Source: Humulus lupulus | Taxonomy: Eukaryota; Streptophyta; Magnoliopsida; Rosales; Cannabaceae | Assembly: GCF_963169125.1 (NCBI RefSeq) | Contig: NC_084797.1 | Location: 89,933,868-89,997,867 of the forward strand | Length of the DNA stretch: 64,000 bases | Reading direction: 5' to 3' | In this document: positions 37,188 through 48,579 of the stretch, in pieces | Position numbering within the stretch: the first letter of the stretch is position 1 | How the letters are laid out: each line of letters starts with the position of its first letter | Program-made: the position numbers and the translations under genes | Notes under the pieces: model-generated | Database searches by the model: none | Seen by the model: the letters and a program-made list of their open reading frames with translations, nothing else | What the model was told of the DNA's origin: nothing

Positions 37188-40100
37188 ATGGCTTTAGGGA
37201 AGTATTCCCGGGTTGAAGGGAAGAAATCCTCTGGTTACTGTTCAACTGTCAGTATAGTCGTTTTTGTTGCCTTTTGTTTAGTAGGAATATGGATGTTTAT
37301 GTCATCAGCAGTTCCAGTTCAGGATCAACAATTACAATCTGAGGAGACCACGATTGAAGTAAAACGACAAGTAGTAAATGATGGTAATTCTAAGCAATTT
37401 GAAGATAGTTCTGGTGACTTACAAGAGGACGCAACAAGGACAACTGATAGCAGTGGGGTTGATTCTCAAACAGTTGTGGAAACCCAAGAAGAAACGAGTT
37501 CAAAGGAAGAAGCTGAGGCGGAGACTGAATCTCAAAATGTTTCTGATGAGAAAACAGTGTCTGAAGATGACAATGCTAATTCAGTTAATGGAGATTCAGA
37601 CTCAGAAACTGGAGAAAAAGAGGAAGAAGTCAGCAGAGATACTGATGAAAGTGAGCAGCCTGAATCGAATGAGAATGAGGAAAATGATGATCAAACAAAG
37701 CAAAAAGACGAAATGGTTAGACAGACAGAAGAGAAGGATGAGAAAAATCAGGAGAGTGATTCAGAACAAAGTGATGGTGGGGATAATAAGGAAAGCCAGG
37801 AAAAAGTTGATGTTGCAGAACTTTTGAAGGAGCGCAATGTTGAGAATGGGGCGTGGTCAACTCAAGTTGTCGAATCAGAACAGGAGAAATCAAAACAAGA
37901 TTCCGTATATCAGAACCAAAACGACTATGATTGGAAACTTTGTAAGGTCACGGCAGGGCCTGACTATATCCCTTGTCTGGACAATTGGCGAGTTATCAGG
38001 AATCTTCGGAGCACAAAGCACTATGAACACCGAGAACGGCACTGCCCTGATGAATCTCCCACTTGTCTTGTTGCTCTACCTGAAGGATATAAACGCCCAG
38101 TCAAGTGGCCTGCAAGCAGGGACAAGGTACATGCTATGTCTACTGTCTACTAAATGAATGAATAACACATTTTGTGTTGAATTGAGATTGAATTTGTTTA
38201 TGTTTTTGTGGTGAATGATGCAGATTTGGTACCGCAACGTTCCTCACAGTAAGCTTGCAGAGGTCAAGGGGCATCAGAATTGGGTTAAACTAACTGGTGA
38301 ATACCTTACCTTTCCAGGGGGCGGAACCCAGTTTAAGAATGGTGCTCTCCACTACATTGATTTCATTCAGAAAGTAAGTCCGTTTTCATGTGTTCTCTCT
38401 CTCACTATCTATCCATCCATCTATTTATATATATATATATATATATTATATTGTCACTTTTCTATAGAGTTAAATATTTAATTAATGTTATGTATTTGAT
38501 CATTCTAGCTCTTAAAGTTACTTGAGGTTCCATCGAATTCATTATAAAAAGTCCTGCTCCTGAAATTTTACATGTTTTTATCACATACATTTTGGAGTTC
38601 TGCTCATGTAATTTGTGTAACGTAGATATAGTTTGTTTCCTCATCTTCATTAATATTTATAAGTCAAATTTTGCTTTTTAAGATTGATATATGTGATGGT
38701 TATGCAGTCTCTCCCTAAGATTAGGTGGGGAAAAAGAAGCCGTGTGATTTTGGATGTAGGGTGTGGGGTGGCCAGCTTTGGAGGTTACCTATTTGAAAGA
38801 GATGTTTTGGCAATGTCATTTGCTCCCAAGGATGAGCATGAAGCACAAGTACAATTTGCTCTCGAACGTGGGATCCCTGCTATATCAGCTGTCATGGGTA
38901 CCAAGAGACTGCCCTTCCCTGGTTCTGTCTTTGATCTTATCCACTGTGCACGCTGTAGGGTTCCTTGGCATGTTGAAGGTGAAGTATAGATTGTATTTGA
39001 TTTCTTTAGTCACCTTGTTTGAAAAGTTCAATTGTGTAATAAATATAACTGTAATAATACAGGCGGTAAACTTTTACTAGAACTGAATCGTGTCTTAAGA
39101 CCTGGTGGTTACTTTGTTTGGTCTGCTACGCCTGTTTATCAAAAGCTTCCTGAGGATGTTGGCATTTGGAAAGGTATGGTTCTTATATTTCATGCATATT
39201 TGTCTAAATGGAGATGGGATGTTCTGGATTTCTTCTGATATGTGTTCTTTGGAAATTTACAACAGCAATGTCCAGATTAACAAAATCAATGTGCTGGGAT
39301 CTGGTTGTGGTTAACAAGGATAGATTAAATGGAGTGGGTGCAGCAATCTATAGAAAAACCATTTCTAATGAGTGCTATTCGAATAGATCACGAAACGAGC
39401 CTCCAGTCTGCAGTCTTTCTGATGACCCTAACGCTGCCTGGTACTTTTCTGTGTATTTTTTAATATCTTTGTTTAAAGTAGATAACCTTCTATCTGCTAG
39501 AAAATGAAATGTTCCATCTTATGTGGCTTTACTATGTGTGATCAGGTATGTGCCACTCAAGGCATGCATGCATGAAGTGCCAGAGGAAGAATCAAAGCGT
39601 GGATCTCGTTGGCCTGCAGAATGGCCTTCAAGACTGGAAAAAGCTCCTTATTGGTTAAATTCTCAGGTTGGTGTTTATGGTAAAGCTGCGCCAGAAGATT
39701 TTGCTGCAGACTATAAGCACTGGAAAAATGTAGTCTCTCAGACCTACTTGGAAGGAATGGGAATCAGCTGGTCCTCTGTGAGGAATGTCATGGACATGAA
39801 AGCTGTGTATGGAGGGTAAGCAATCTCTTTAAGACATCCATTGATGTTGCTTGCATACAATCCTGTGGAGACAATTGCTTGTGACATACTCTAGTAGTTA
39901 ACAAAGAGAGTTAAACGTGAGCTAGCTTAGCTACTACATAGTTAGTCATATGTCCTTTTTCAGTGGCTGGAGGAACTAAGGATAACTGCTAGTTTTGATG
40001 CCAAGTAACTTAAACTGATAAAATGAAATCATGTCATGGATAGCAACATCCTCAGATCCCCTTTTCTTATTCCTAGTGTCTGTCTTTCTCAATCTTATGC

Positions 40101-40645
40101 TTCTAGATTTGCTGCTGCACTTAAAGACTTGAAAGTATGGGTTATGAATGTGGTCCCAATTGATTCTCCGGACACACTGCCAATAATCTACGAGCGTGGT
40201 TTGATCGGGATATATCATGATTGGTGTGAATCCTTCAGTACATATCCAAGATCTTATGATATCCTCCATGCAGATCATCTCTTCTCAGTGCTTAAAGACA
40301 GGTTTATTTATTTATATTAATTGTTGTTCTAGTTGTCAAAATACATCTCCTAAACTAACTTTTATTTTTCAAGCAAAACAAATTACTCCGGGCTATTCTT
40401 CTGATTCTGGCTACAGGTGCAATCTAAGACAAGTTATAGCAGAAGCCGATAGGATGTTAAGGCCTGAAGGGAAGCTGATAGTACGAGACAATGTTGAAAC
40501 CATAAACGAGGTTGAAAGTATGGCCAAGTCTCTAAAATGGGATGTCCGCTTCATTTTTTCAAATGACAAGGAAGGTTTACTTTGCGTTCAGAAGTCATTC
40601 TGGCGTCCCACAGAGACACAAGCGATTTTGTCAACCATTGTTTGA
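37188..40645 (+). CDS. Probable Golgi methyltransferase of the PMT24/25/26 (QUASIMODO2-like) family, 779 aa
   Basis: A SAM-dependent methyltransferase thought to act in the Golgi on pectin or other wall polysaccharides; the family link to pectin methylation rests on QUASIMODO2-type proteins. Coding exons are 37188-38126, 38224-38373, 38708-38978, 39063-39173, 39266-39440, 39546-39815, 40107-40301 and 40417-40645. All have GT-AG introns and phases that join to 2340 bases ending in TGA. The protein starts [11 protein letters not shown], with a short cytosolic tail and one membrane segment (about residues 19-39). A long acidic Ser/Glu/Asp-rich stem (about 50-240) leads to the Methyltransf_29 domain from about 250, with [26 protein letters not shown], the SAM motif [14 protein letters not shown] (376-389), [24 protein letters not shown] and [13 protein letters not shown]. 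Length and order match the family. No damage is seen, so it is probably functional; I cannot tell which of the PMT24/25/26 paralogues it matches best. Confidence 0.93.
38426..38446. repeat. (TA)n microsatellite in intron 2 of the methyltransferase gene
   Basis: About ten TA units between coding exons 2 and 3. Likely length-polymorphic. Confidence 0.85.
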
Positions 40646-40977
40646 AAATTAGTTTGCTTTGAGACCGTTCCATTATAAGGGTAAGGCTCCTTTTGTTTGG
40701 TCAGTCTTGCATCTTGATTATAAGATAAATGATCCCACATGTTATACTCTAGAGCACTCCCATTAGCCCATGTAAAATAGTATATAGCTAAGTAGGAGTC
40801 CTAAACCGACACTCCATGAGATGTTTATTTATTTTTTATTTTTTTACATTTATCATATTTAAGGGAAATTTTTATAAATACAGTGTAATTTCCACTATAT
40901 TTAATTATTTTATTTATGTTAAAAGTATGGCAGATTATTGGGGCCTCGTTTGATGTAAGGGTTCCTTTTAATAAAAA
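40646..40977 (+). other. 3' UTR and flank of the methyltransferase gene
   Basis: About 330 bases without a reading frame after the stop codon. It contains TTGTTTGG and TATAAGATAAATGA-like sequence near 40725 that could guide polyadenylation. The end point is not determined. Confidence 0.4.
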
Positions 40978-41885
40978 AAAGGGAAATCTACAAAAATACA
41001 CTAAAAGTTAAAAAAAATCTGAAAAATACGGTACATTACAAAAATACAGAATTTTTGGATAAAAACACAGGATGGCAAAATTGTAAATACGGAGTGGCAA
41101 AATCATAAATAAAAGCTGTAAAATACAATTTTTTGTGAACAACGTTTACAAACTAGTAAATATCTGTTACAAACTTGTAAATATCTGTTACGTGTTTGTA
41201 AATAATATTTACAAAATTCATTATAGAATTGTAGATTTTTTTTTTTGTTTTTTTAGATAAAACTTCCAAATAAATTTGTAACTAAATTTTTTATTTTTGT
41301 AACAATAGTTTACAAATCTAGTTTTACAACTAAGAAATATATTTTTGTAACTAATATTTACGAAAATATTTTATAGTTAAGAAATCATTTGAAAATGTCT
41401 TCTTCTTTACTATGAGAGAAATCAAAACCCGGATCACAATTATTCTCAATTACCCAAGTAATAAATCTAAAACAAAAACAATGGAATTATCCACTGAAAT
41501 TAAGTTCATCACAATATATACATATATTATATATATATTCAAAAACCAGTCAAGAAGATGAAAAAACCATTAACAACACTTTCTAACCGTATATACATAT
41601 ATTATATATGTATATGATGATGATACACTTTCTAACCAGTATATGTATATATCTATTGACTGAAATTAAATTCATCACAATATATACATATTATATATAT
41701 ATATATAAAAACCAGTCAAGAGATTATTTTATATTACCGTGTATATTCAAAAACCAGTCAATATATACATATGTTGATGATGATGATCAGTAGTTTTCAT
41801 ATTACCGTAAATGTATAATTATTTTATATTACCGTATATTTAGAATTTTTTTCCTAAACACCGTACTTAATGTAATTATCCCTAA
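40978..41885. mobile_element. Candidate non-autonomous DNA transposon, AT-rich
   Basis: The left edge AGGGAAATCTACAAAAATAC (about 40980) and the right edge, read in reverse (AGGGATAATTACATTAAGTAC, ends about 41883), are imperfect inverted copies. Inside are repeated GTAAATATCTGTTAC-type units (41155-41215). No transposase is encoded. MULE-like non-autonomous elements in plants look like this, but the inverted match is short. Confidence 0.35.
41493..41724. repeat. Local duplication: two copies of a ~67-bp unit
   Basis: The unit beginning ACTGAAATTAA and ending ACCAGTCAAGA occurs at 41493-41560 and again at 41659-41724 with few changes. The intervening ~100 bases hold TATATACATATATTATATA-type repeats. 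Confidence 0.7.
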
Positions 41886-41905
41886 AAAAAATATATATTT
41901 TATTA

Positions 41906-43632
41906 AAAGATAAATAGGATTTTTACCCAGAATTATTACCACTACTTGTGTCCCTCGAATTTTGTGCCTCGTTAAAAACTCTCCAAAAAATTATGAACCT
42001 TACTAAGGGACATTTTACTTGGCTAACTGAATATTCATCTTATCATTTTTGGTGCTGATGTGGCAATTAATACATTAATGTTTTAAAAATCTTTCTTAAT
42101 TTTAAAATTAAAAATATATTTTAAAATATAAAAATAAATAAAAACTTAATAAAATCAATTTAAAAATATTCATTTTAAATTTTAAAAAAAATGTATTAGA
42201 AACTAATAACATTAAATCCTATTTATTCTTCTATTTTCTGTCTGTTTGCAGGATGAGAAAGATCGAAGAATACGTGAACTGGCATTAAACTAAGCACCGA
42301 GAGACAAATGTTAACGTAGACGTGCAGTTTACTAGGAACATGCTTATGATCTTGAAAGATCACTTGTCCAAAATAAGTTTTCAAAACATACAGGAGTTTG
42401 AGAATGAAGATTCAAAATTTTAGTTTTCTGTTAAGAACTTTCAGATTTAATTTAAATTAATAAAAGCTAAATTTCATATTCTTCACTCAAACTCTATACT
42501 TTGAAATTTCATAATTCTCAACCAATAAAACGCAAAACTTCAAATCGTGTTCATCAATGAATTTCATAAATAAAAAAATTCATCCAACTCGAACAAAAAT
42601 CAGATTTTGGAAACTCAAATTTCAATTACACACTACAACAACAAAATCACATATCAGAGACCCAAACTTCTTTCAGACCCAAACCAAAAGTTCAGATCCA
42701 AAAACATTTTTTCTTGAATAAACCCAAATTCGCAAGTGTTCAGATATGAGTTTAGCTTCAAACAGCCACCCACCTACTAGACTAGTCGGATCTAAGACCC
42801 CGACAACAGAGCTACCTCGACGTAGATGTGAACCCCTGTCTTCTTCGTGCAACTACCTCGTCGGATCTGAGTCCACAGAGCTCAAAACCAATGTCTTCTT
42901 CCCGCAGCTACCTTGTCGGATCTGAGTCATGGGCGACACAGATCCATCAAGAAGCCTTCCCTGTCACGAAGCCCACCCAGTCTTATAGTCATCCATGTCG
43001 AATCATATAAAACGCCGTCGCATACATAACCCACCCAAATCCGACTTCGACCCCAAACTCGACCCATCCTCCGTGATTCCGACACCGTCATCCTAAACCT
43101 ACCCATGCTTCGCGACTCTACCAACCTGGACACCTCCCACCGCCGTCGGCCTCACATGCCATCATCCCCGTCGAGCTTGCCTAAAGAAGAAGATGTGAGG
43201 AGGAGATAGATTCATAAAATTTTAGGGTTTAGTTACAAGTTATAAAATTTAGTTTTAATTTAATTTTTATTTTAGATGTAATTGTTTTTTTAAAATCTAG
43301 TTTTAGTTTTAATATATAAAATTTGGTTTAATTTATTAATTTTAGTTTATTCTTTTTTAATTTATTAATTTTGAATAAGAAAATATATTTCTTAAATTTT
43401 AAATTATTTTTTTATAATTAAATTACACATGTGTAGCTGACGTGGCAATAACACATCAACCGCCAAAGAGCCTCGTCATTATTCCGTTAGCCACATTAGA
43501 TAAAACTTAACAGAAGTCCTACATTTCAACACTGTGAATAATTTGATGGGAATTTTTAATAGACTGAAAAATTGGAGGAGCATGATACGGCAGTGGTAAT
43601 AATTCGAGGGACAAAAATTATATTTATCATTT
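41906..43632. mobile_element. Candidate MULE-type non-autonomous element with ~35-bp inverted ends
   Basis: The left end (GATAAATA..ATTTTTACCC.AGAATTATTACCACT, 41909-41943) matches the reverse complement of the right end (43597-43630: GATAAATATAATTTTTGTCCCTCGAATTATTACCACT) with small gaps. The interior is AT-rich except for a GC-rich stretch (about 42770-43200) with two similar ~24-bp units (ACCTCGTCGGATCTGAGTC near 42853 and ACCTTGTCGGATCTGAGTC near 42910). No transposase domain is readable. I cannot settle the target duplication. Confidence 0.55.
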
Positions 43633-44020
43633 ATAATAAATGTACAAATTGGGGCTTTTGGGTTGGGGGGTCTTACGTGTGGGCCGGACCCATCTTAACT
43701 CGAGGGTGACCTGATTATAAGAATATGATCATGATGAGAATTATTTTTATATCTTTGGAGTAATTTTTGGTAAATTATTAGGCTATTCTAGAATTATTTT
43801 TGGTGTTTGTGGAAGTTGGAGATCACATTTGAGAAGGGAAAAAGAGAATTTACTCTCTGGTTTGATGATTTTAATCATGAAATAATTCTTAGAGGTCATT
43901 GTTACTGTTTGTTGAATTTAAAGGCCAAAAAGGAGGAGAAGAACACTAGTGCTCGGCTTAGAGGTGAGCATTTGTTTTGGATTTTCTCACTTTGATTTTG
44001 ATGATTGTTGATGTTTGTGG
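43633..44020. other. Unassigned stretch between the DNA element and copia element F
   Basis: About 390 bases. One 62-codon frame is present, but nothing supports it as a gene. No repeat that I recognise. Confidence 0.4.
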
Positions 44021-44131
44021 TGTTGGAAATAAGTTTGATCTAGTTTATGTGATTAATACTTGTGATTAATAATTGAACAATTGAATTTTCAAACTTAGGG
44101 AACAACTAAATGCTTGTACACGAAGAGTATC

Positions 44132-46533
44132 TGTAATGCCCCGGAATCCCTAATGTGATTTAATGGTTGGATTAGTAGGCCGGGAGGGCCATAATTGTTT
44201 TATTACACCATTAAATGAGTATATGCATGTTTATGTGAATTATATTATAATATGATGTTAAATGCATGCATGTGGGTCCGCATTTGATTACAGGGGTATT
44301 TTGGTAATTTGACCCGTTGAGGGCATATTTGTATATTTTGGTGCATGCTTGTGATTAATTGTTGAGGCCACAATATAATGTGGATTTGTTCGAGTTATTC
44401 GGCATGAGATGATCTCTGAATATAAACTATCGGTTTGGTCATAACAGGTTTTAAGCTCGGGGCACGGGGTGAGTCTCGGGGTATTTCAGTGATTAGAGCA
44501 TTACCGGGAATTAAAGGGTAAAAGGATAAGAATAATTGGTATTTGAGAATAGCAGGAATTGGAGAGCGTTAATTGTGATTAACGAGATAGGTTGAAAATG
44601 GTGGTTTTACCCTTGGGAGTCTTTAGAAGCTTTTAAATGACCTAGGGGCATTAAGGTAATTTGGCATGGATATATATGATTTATTGGCTGTAGAAACCTG
44701 TAGAAAGAATAGAACAAAATAGAGCCAAGCTTCCTCCCCCATGTTCATCATTTTTCCTCTTGCTTCCTTTGAAGTTTGTGATCCCAAATTAAAGAATGAA
44801 GCTGGGAAATCAAAGCTTGGAGGTTGTAGACTTAGTTCATTCATTGAAAGGGATTCAAAACTAGTTTGATGTAAAAGTTTATCCATGAAACCTTGGTTAT
44901 GCTCTATTTTCTTATAGTTTACAACTTATGGATTTTGATATAAATAGTTGGAATCAATGGAAGTTTTTGGAAGAAGTTCACTTGGGTTTTGATGGTTATA
45001 TGGTGGATAAGTTGTGGTAATAATTGGTGGCAGTGCTTAGTGATATTGGGAGAGTTTTTATAAGTTTTTGAAATATGTTTGAAGGAGAAAAACAAAGGTT
45101 TTTGGCTGAGTTTTGGGTGGGGCCGCGGCTCTGTTCTGGAGCGCTGCGGCCCAAGCTTGTTGAAGAAGAAGGTGGTGCTGAAGAGGCCTAAGGGTCGCGA
45201 TGCTTGGGGAAGGGCCGCGACACTTGGGGAAGGGTCGCGGCGCTTGAGGGCCATCTTGGCCAAAAGTGTGTTTTTGACTCAGGGATTCAAACCTTAGGCC
45301 TTGGGATCGATCCTACTACCCGGTTTAGTGGGATTCGATGTCCCGGAGGCTAGATCTTTGTCCGGGAATCTTTTATTATTCATTTTATTGATGGAATCCC
45401 ATAATTGGTTATGACCAGGTAACCGCTAAGGGACAAAAAGACAGATCGTTCTCAAGGGTCGTTCTTATATTAATTCTCACTTGAACCAGAGGTAAGAAAA
45501 CTGTACCCTATGTATATGACATGCATGATTGTTGTTGAGGCATGTTGATTGGTAAATGTGGACATTGATTGCATATTAAATGCTTAGCAGAGCTTGCTTA
45601 CTTGTGCATGGCACTGATTAGTCAGGGATGACACTAGTCGCGGATTACTGACCTGAGAATCAGAAACGGCATAAGCGTCCTGAACGCAGGGCCGATAAAA
45701 GATTAGATCTAATCAATATCAGCGTTGAATGACTCCAGGGGCGTTAATGCTGGACCGACCCTAAGGTCGATGAAACTTATAAGCGCTTGACTAGTCTAGG
45801 ACTAGTTACTCAGAGCCAGGGCCAAAGGACTAGGTGACAGCTTGTTACATGGCTAGGGAGCGGAATCCCATGGTTATGAGTCTATGGTCATGAGGTAGGT
45901 TATGTTGGTGACTAGTCATCAAGCACCTATCATGTTTAAGCTAGTGAAAGGATCACTTATTTGTAAAGCCCCGGTGACCCTATCGTCACATGGCTGGAGG
46001 GAACGGAACCCACCTTAGTGACTTTTGCGACTGTCACTCATCTGTTTTGGACTGAAAGTCCTGAATGATGATTATGATCATTGTTGATACTATATTCATG
46101 ATATATTGTGTTTTCTTGCTGGGCTTTGGCTCATGGGTGCTATGTGGTGCAGGTAAAGGGAAAGAGAAGCTCACCCAGCCTTGAGTGGAGAGCTTAGGTG
46201 GTGCTGTGTACATATGCGGCCGCTTGACCACCACGGCCAAGGAGTGCTCAGAGGAACTAGGGGGTTTACCCTATTTTTGCCGCTTAGGTCGGCGGGTTGT
46301 AAAATTTAAACAGTAATGACCATTTTGAGTTGTAAATAACTTGTAAATGTTTTTATGAGCCCATGAACAGTTTTATGTATTGAATAAAATATATCCTTTC
46401 CTTTTGATTGGTTTTCCACCTTAGCCTGTTAATAACACTTAGAAGCACGTTTTTAATCAAAGAACTCGGGTAGCGAGTTAAATTTCTGGTTCAACGTTCA
46501 CCGTAATTGTTCTAGGGTAACCAGGGCGTTACA
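44132..46533 (+). repeat. 5' LTR of element E
   Basis: 2402 bp, TGTAATGCCCC to GGGCGTTACA. TATA-like GGATATATATGA near 44667, GC-rich block 45120-45245, donor-like AGAGGTAAGAAAACTG at about 45488, conserved TTTTCTTGCTGGGC block at 46111. Confidence 0.92.
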
Positions 46534-46536
46534 ACT

Positions 46537-46553
46537 TGGTATCAGAGCGTGCC
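46537..46553 (+). other. Primer binding site of element E
   Basis: TGGTATCAGAGCGTGCC lies three bases after the 5' LTR and matches initiator Met tRNA. Confidence 0.88.
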
Positions 46554-46978
46554 AAGGATAGGGTTCCTGTAGACTAGTTGGGCATGTACACACATAACTG
46601 AAGTCAAGCTCAACTCATGGTTTGGTAACTATTTATGTAGTTATATGTATAACTGCTTAAATATAGTATATATGTTTTACCTGTATCCATGAGACACCAT
46701 GTTAAACCTATGCCCTGAAATATTATATCCTCAGCAACTGTGTGCTAAATAGTACTGAGATTGCTGGAACATACTTATTAGTATTGTTGATTGTGAATTA
46801 TTATGTGATACATGCTAAGTGCTAAATGCTATAAACATGTATCTGCTTGTATATTTGTATGACTGTGGAATATGATAATTGTATGCTTGTTCTTGGACCG
46901 TAAGGCGGCAAGAGGTTTAGTTATTACTACCTGACTGGCTGTATTGATCATTATTTCAGCAAGGTATCAGTGATAAGA
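46554..46978 (+). other. Leader of element E
   Basis: About 425 bases between primer site and gag start with no supported feature. Confidence 0.5.
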
Positions 46979-47284
46979 ATGAATCCAGGGCAGACATATA
47001 TGTTAGCTGGCCAGAGTGATCAAGGCCAGAATAATAACAATCAAGGTCAAGAAAATGACAAAGGACAAATTCCACAGCCAGCTCCTGTAACTTGGCAGTA
47101 GATAATTAGTGACCTGCAGGCTATAGTGTTGAGACAGGGAGAAGAGCTTTGTCTCCTGAGACAACAACAAGCACCTGCAATGGCCAGTGTATCAAAGGCA
47201 CCTCCTGTGTCGGTGCTAGTAGCTGGACAGCTGCCTGAGGTTGGAAATAAATGGGAGCCTCTTTATGAAAGGTTCAAGAAGCAG
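46979..47284 (+). pseudogene. Element E gag, N-terminal part
   Basis: Starts at ATG 46979 (MNPGQTYM). It shows the gag N-terminus with TAG at 47099-47101 where D has Gln (WQQLM), and reaches RFKKQ, where a 1295-bp solo LTR cuts it. Gag resumes at 48580. Confidence 0.8.
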
Positions 47285-48579
47285 TGATTAGTGCTCAAAA
47301 ATATCATTTTATTAATCTTAAAGTGTAAAATTAATTAAGTTTTAATTCATATTTTCACGGGATTTATTGTTATGTATTTTATATTTGAAAATATTAATTT
47401 TAATTTAATTTGTATTTAATTTTCAGGAAATAAAATATATTTTTGACACAAAGAAAAAGAAATGAGAAAGAAAGAATTAAAATTGAAGAAATCATGAAGA
47501 AAATGGCATTTTTGAAAGATGAAATGGCCCAAAACTAGGCCCAAAATGGAGCTCAAACCCAAGTAGCCAGCCAAGCCGCCAGTCGCCCCTGACGTCGTCT
47601 GACGCGCTGTCCAATTCGAGCTGCCACCTGACGCGCCTGACATGCGTCCCATCCACCTGACGCGCCTGACATGTGTCCCATCCGCCTGACACGATCTGAC
47701 CCACGTCCCATCCGTGTCTTCACTTTACCAGCAGCCACTTCCTATTTTCATCAGCTTTTTGAGCCACTTCCCCCACTATTTTGTACACGATTTTTACATG
47801 TTTTTGGTCCTATTTTCTCTATAAATAGAGAACCAAAGCCAGTGTAAATTATCAGATTGTAGAGTGGGAAAAATACACTTTATTATTTTGTTTCTTTTCT
47901 TATTTCTAGTTTAATTTTGTTTGTTTTAGGTGACAAAAAAATGAGTGTATTATTTTAGAAATATTGGTGAGGTTAGAGTGTAGTTTTCGTACTTCTTATT
48001 CTCAATAGTGATATTGATTCTTCTTATGCTTCATTTCCATATCTCATTAATTATTTTGTTTCTCATCTTCTAATTTCTTTTCTAAAATTATTTAGCATCT
48101 TTTACATAAGTTCAGTCATGCTTTTCTTATGTAACTTAGATTGTTAATTTATTTTAGTATATTTGTTATATTGTATGTCTTTTACTGCATTCTGCCAGTG
48201 GTATTTTGTCGCTCTTGGATATATAATATGATATGCTATAAAATTAGGAGTTAGATTCAATTTAATCTAGATTATTTAATTTGTGCTTTTAACATATACA
48301 TCTTCCAGTTGCAATTAATGGTGTAGAATTGCAACTGTGTTTTGAATTAATATCAATTTTAGAATAGGTTTTACATCACTGCATCTCTACCTTGCCATGC
48401 TCTTTATCTTATCAATTTCTCTAATCTATAATTTTAATTTCACAAAATCCATATCTTCAATTCTACTTTATTTTTATCTTTTATTTACTAATCAAATTTT
48501 TAGTTGTGTTTGCCTCTCTGTGGATACGACATAGCCCGATTACTACTGCGACCGCTTAGAAGTTTATTGGGCGATATCA
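47285..48579 (+). mobile_element. Solo LTR, probably Tat/Athila-group Ty3/gypsy, inside element E gag
   Basis: A 1295-bp insertion from TGATTAGTGCTC to GGGCGATATCA. It has a TATA box CTATAAATAGAG near 47819 and the 3' signature CTGTGGATACGACATAGCCC that I associate with Tat/Athila-type LTR ends. Flanks AGCAG and TGCAA share only GCA, so the target duplication is uncertain, but E gag reads through if the block is removed. Three tandem units of 29-30 bp lie at 47624-47711. Confidence 0.75.
47624..47711 (+). repeat. Three tandem 29-30 bp units inside the solo LTR
   Basis: Units begin CCACCTGACGCG, CCACCTGACGCG and CCGCCTGACACG, and all end GTCCCAT, at 47624, 47653 and 47682. The stretch is GC-rich in an AT-rich LTR. 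Confidence 0.85.

Noticed and set aside
37378..37827. A 149-codon frame overlapping the first methyltransferase exon
   Set aside because: It is a shifted reading of the acidic stem, Lys/Arg-rich because of the AG-rich codons. The main frame has the splice sites and family motifs.
40751..40830. A GAGCACTCCCATTAGCCC stretch that resembles the end of a small MITE
   Set aside because: I could not find a matching inverted end nearby.
42828..43133. Two overlapping open frames (60 and 68 codons) in the GC-rich core of the DNA element
   Set aside because: No recognisable domain and no splice or start context. Possible captured sequence is noted, but not a gene.
43807..43995. A 62-codon open frame between the DNA element and copia F
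   Set aside because: Short, with no recognised domain and no neighbouring exon-like sequence.
47416..47738. Minus-strand open frames with repeated GHMSGASGG-like peptides
   Set aside because: They come from the 29-30 bp tandem units in a solo LTR and do not look like a protein gene.
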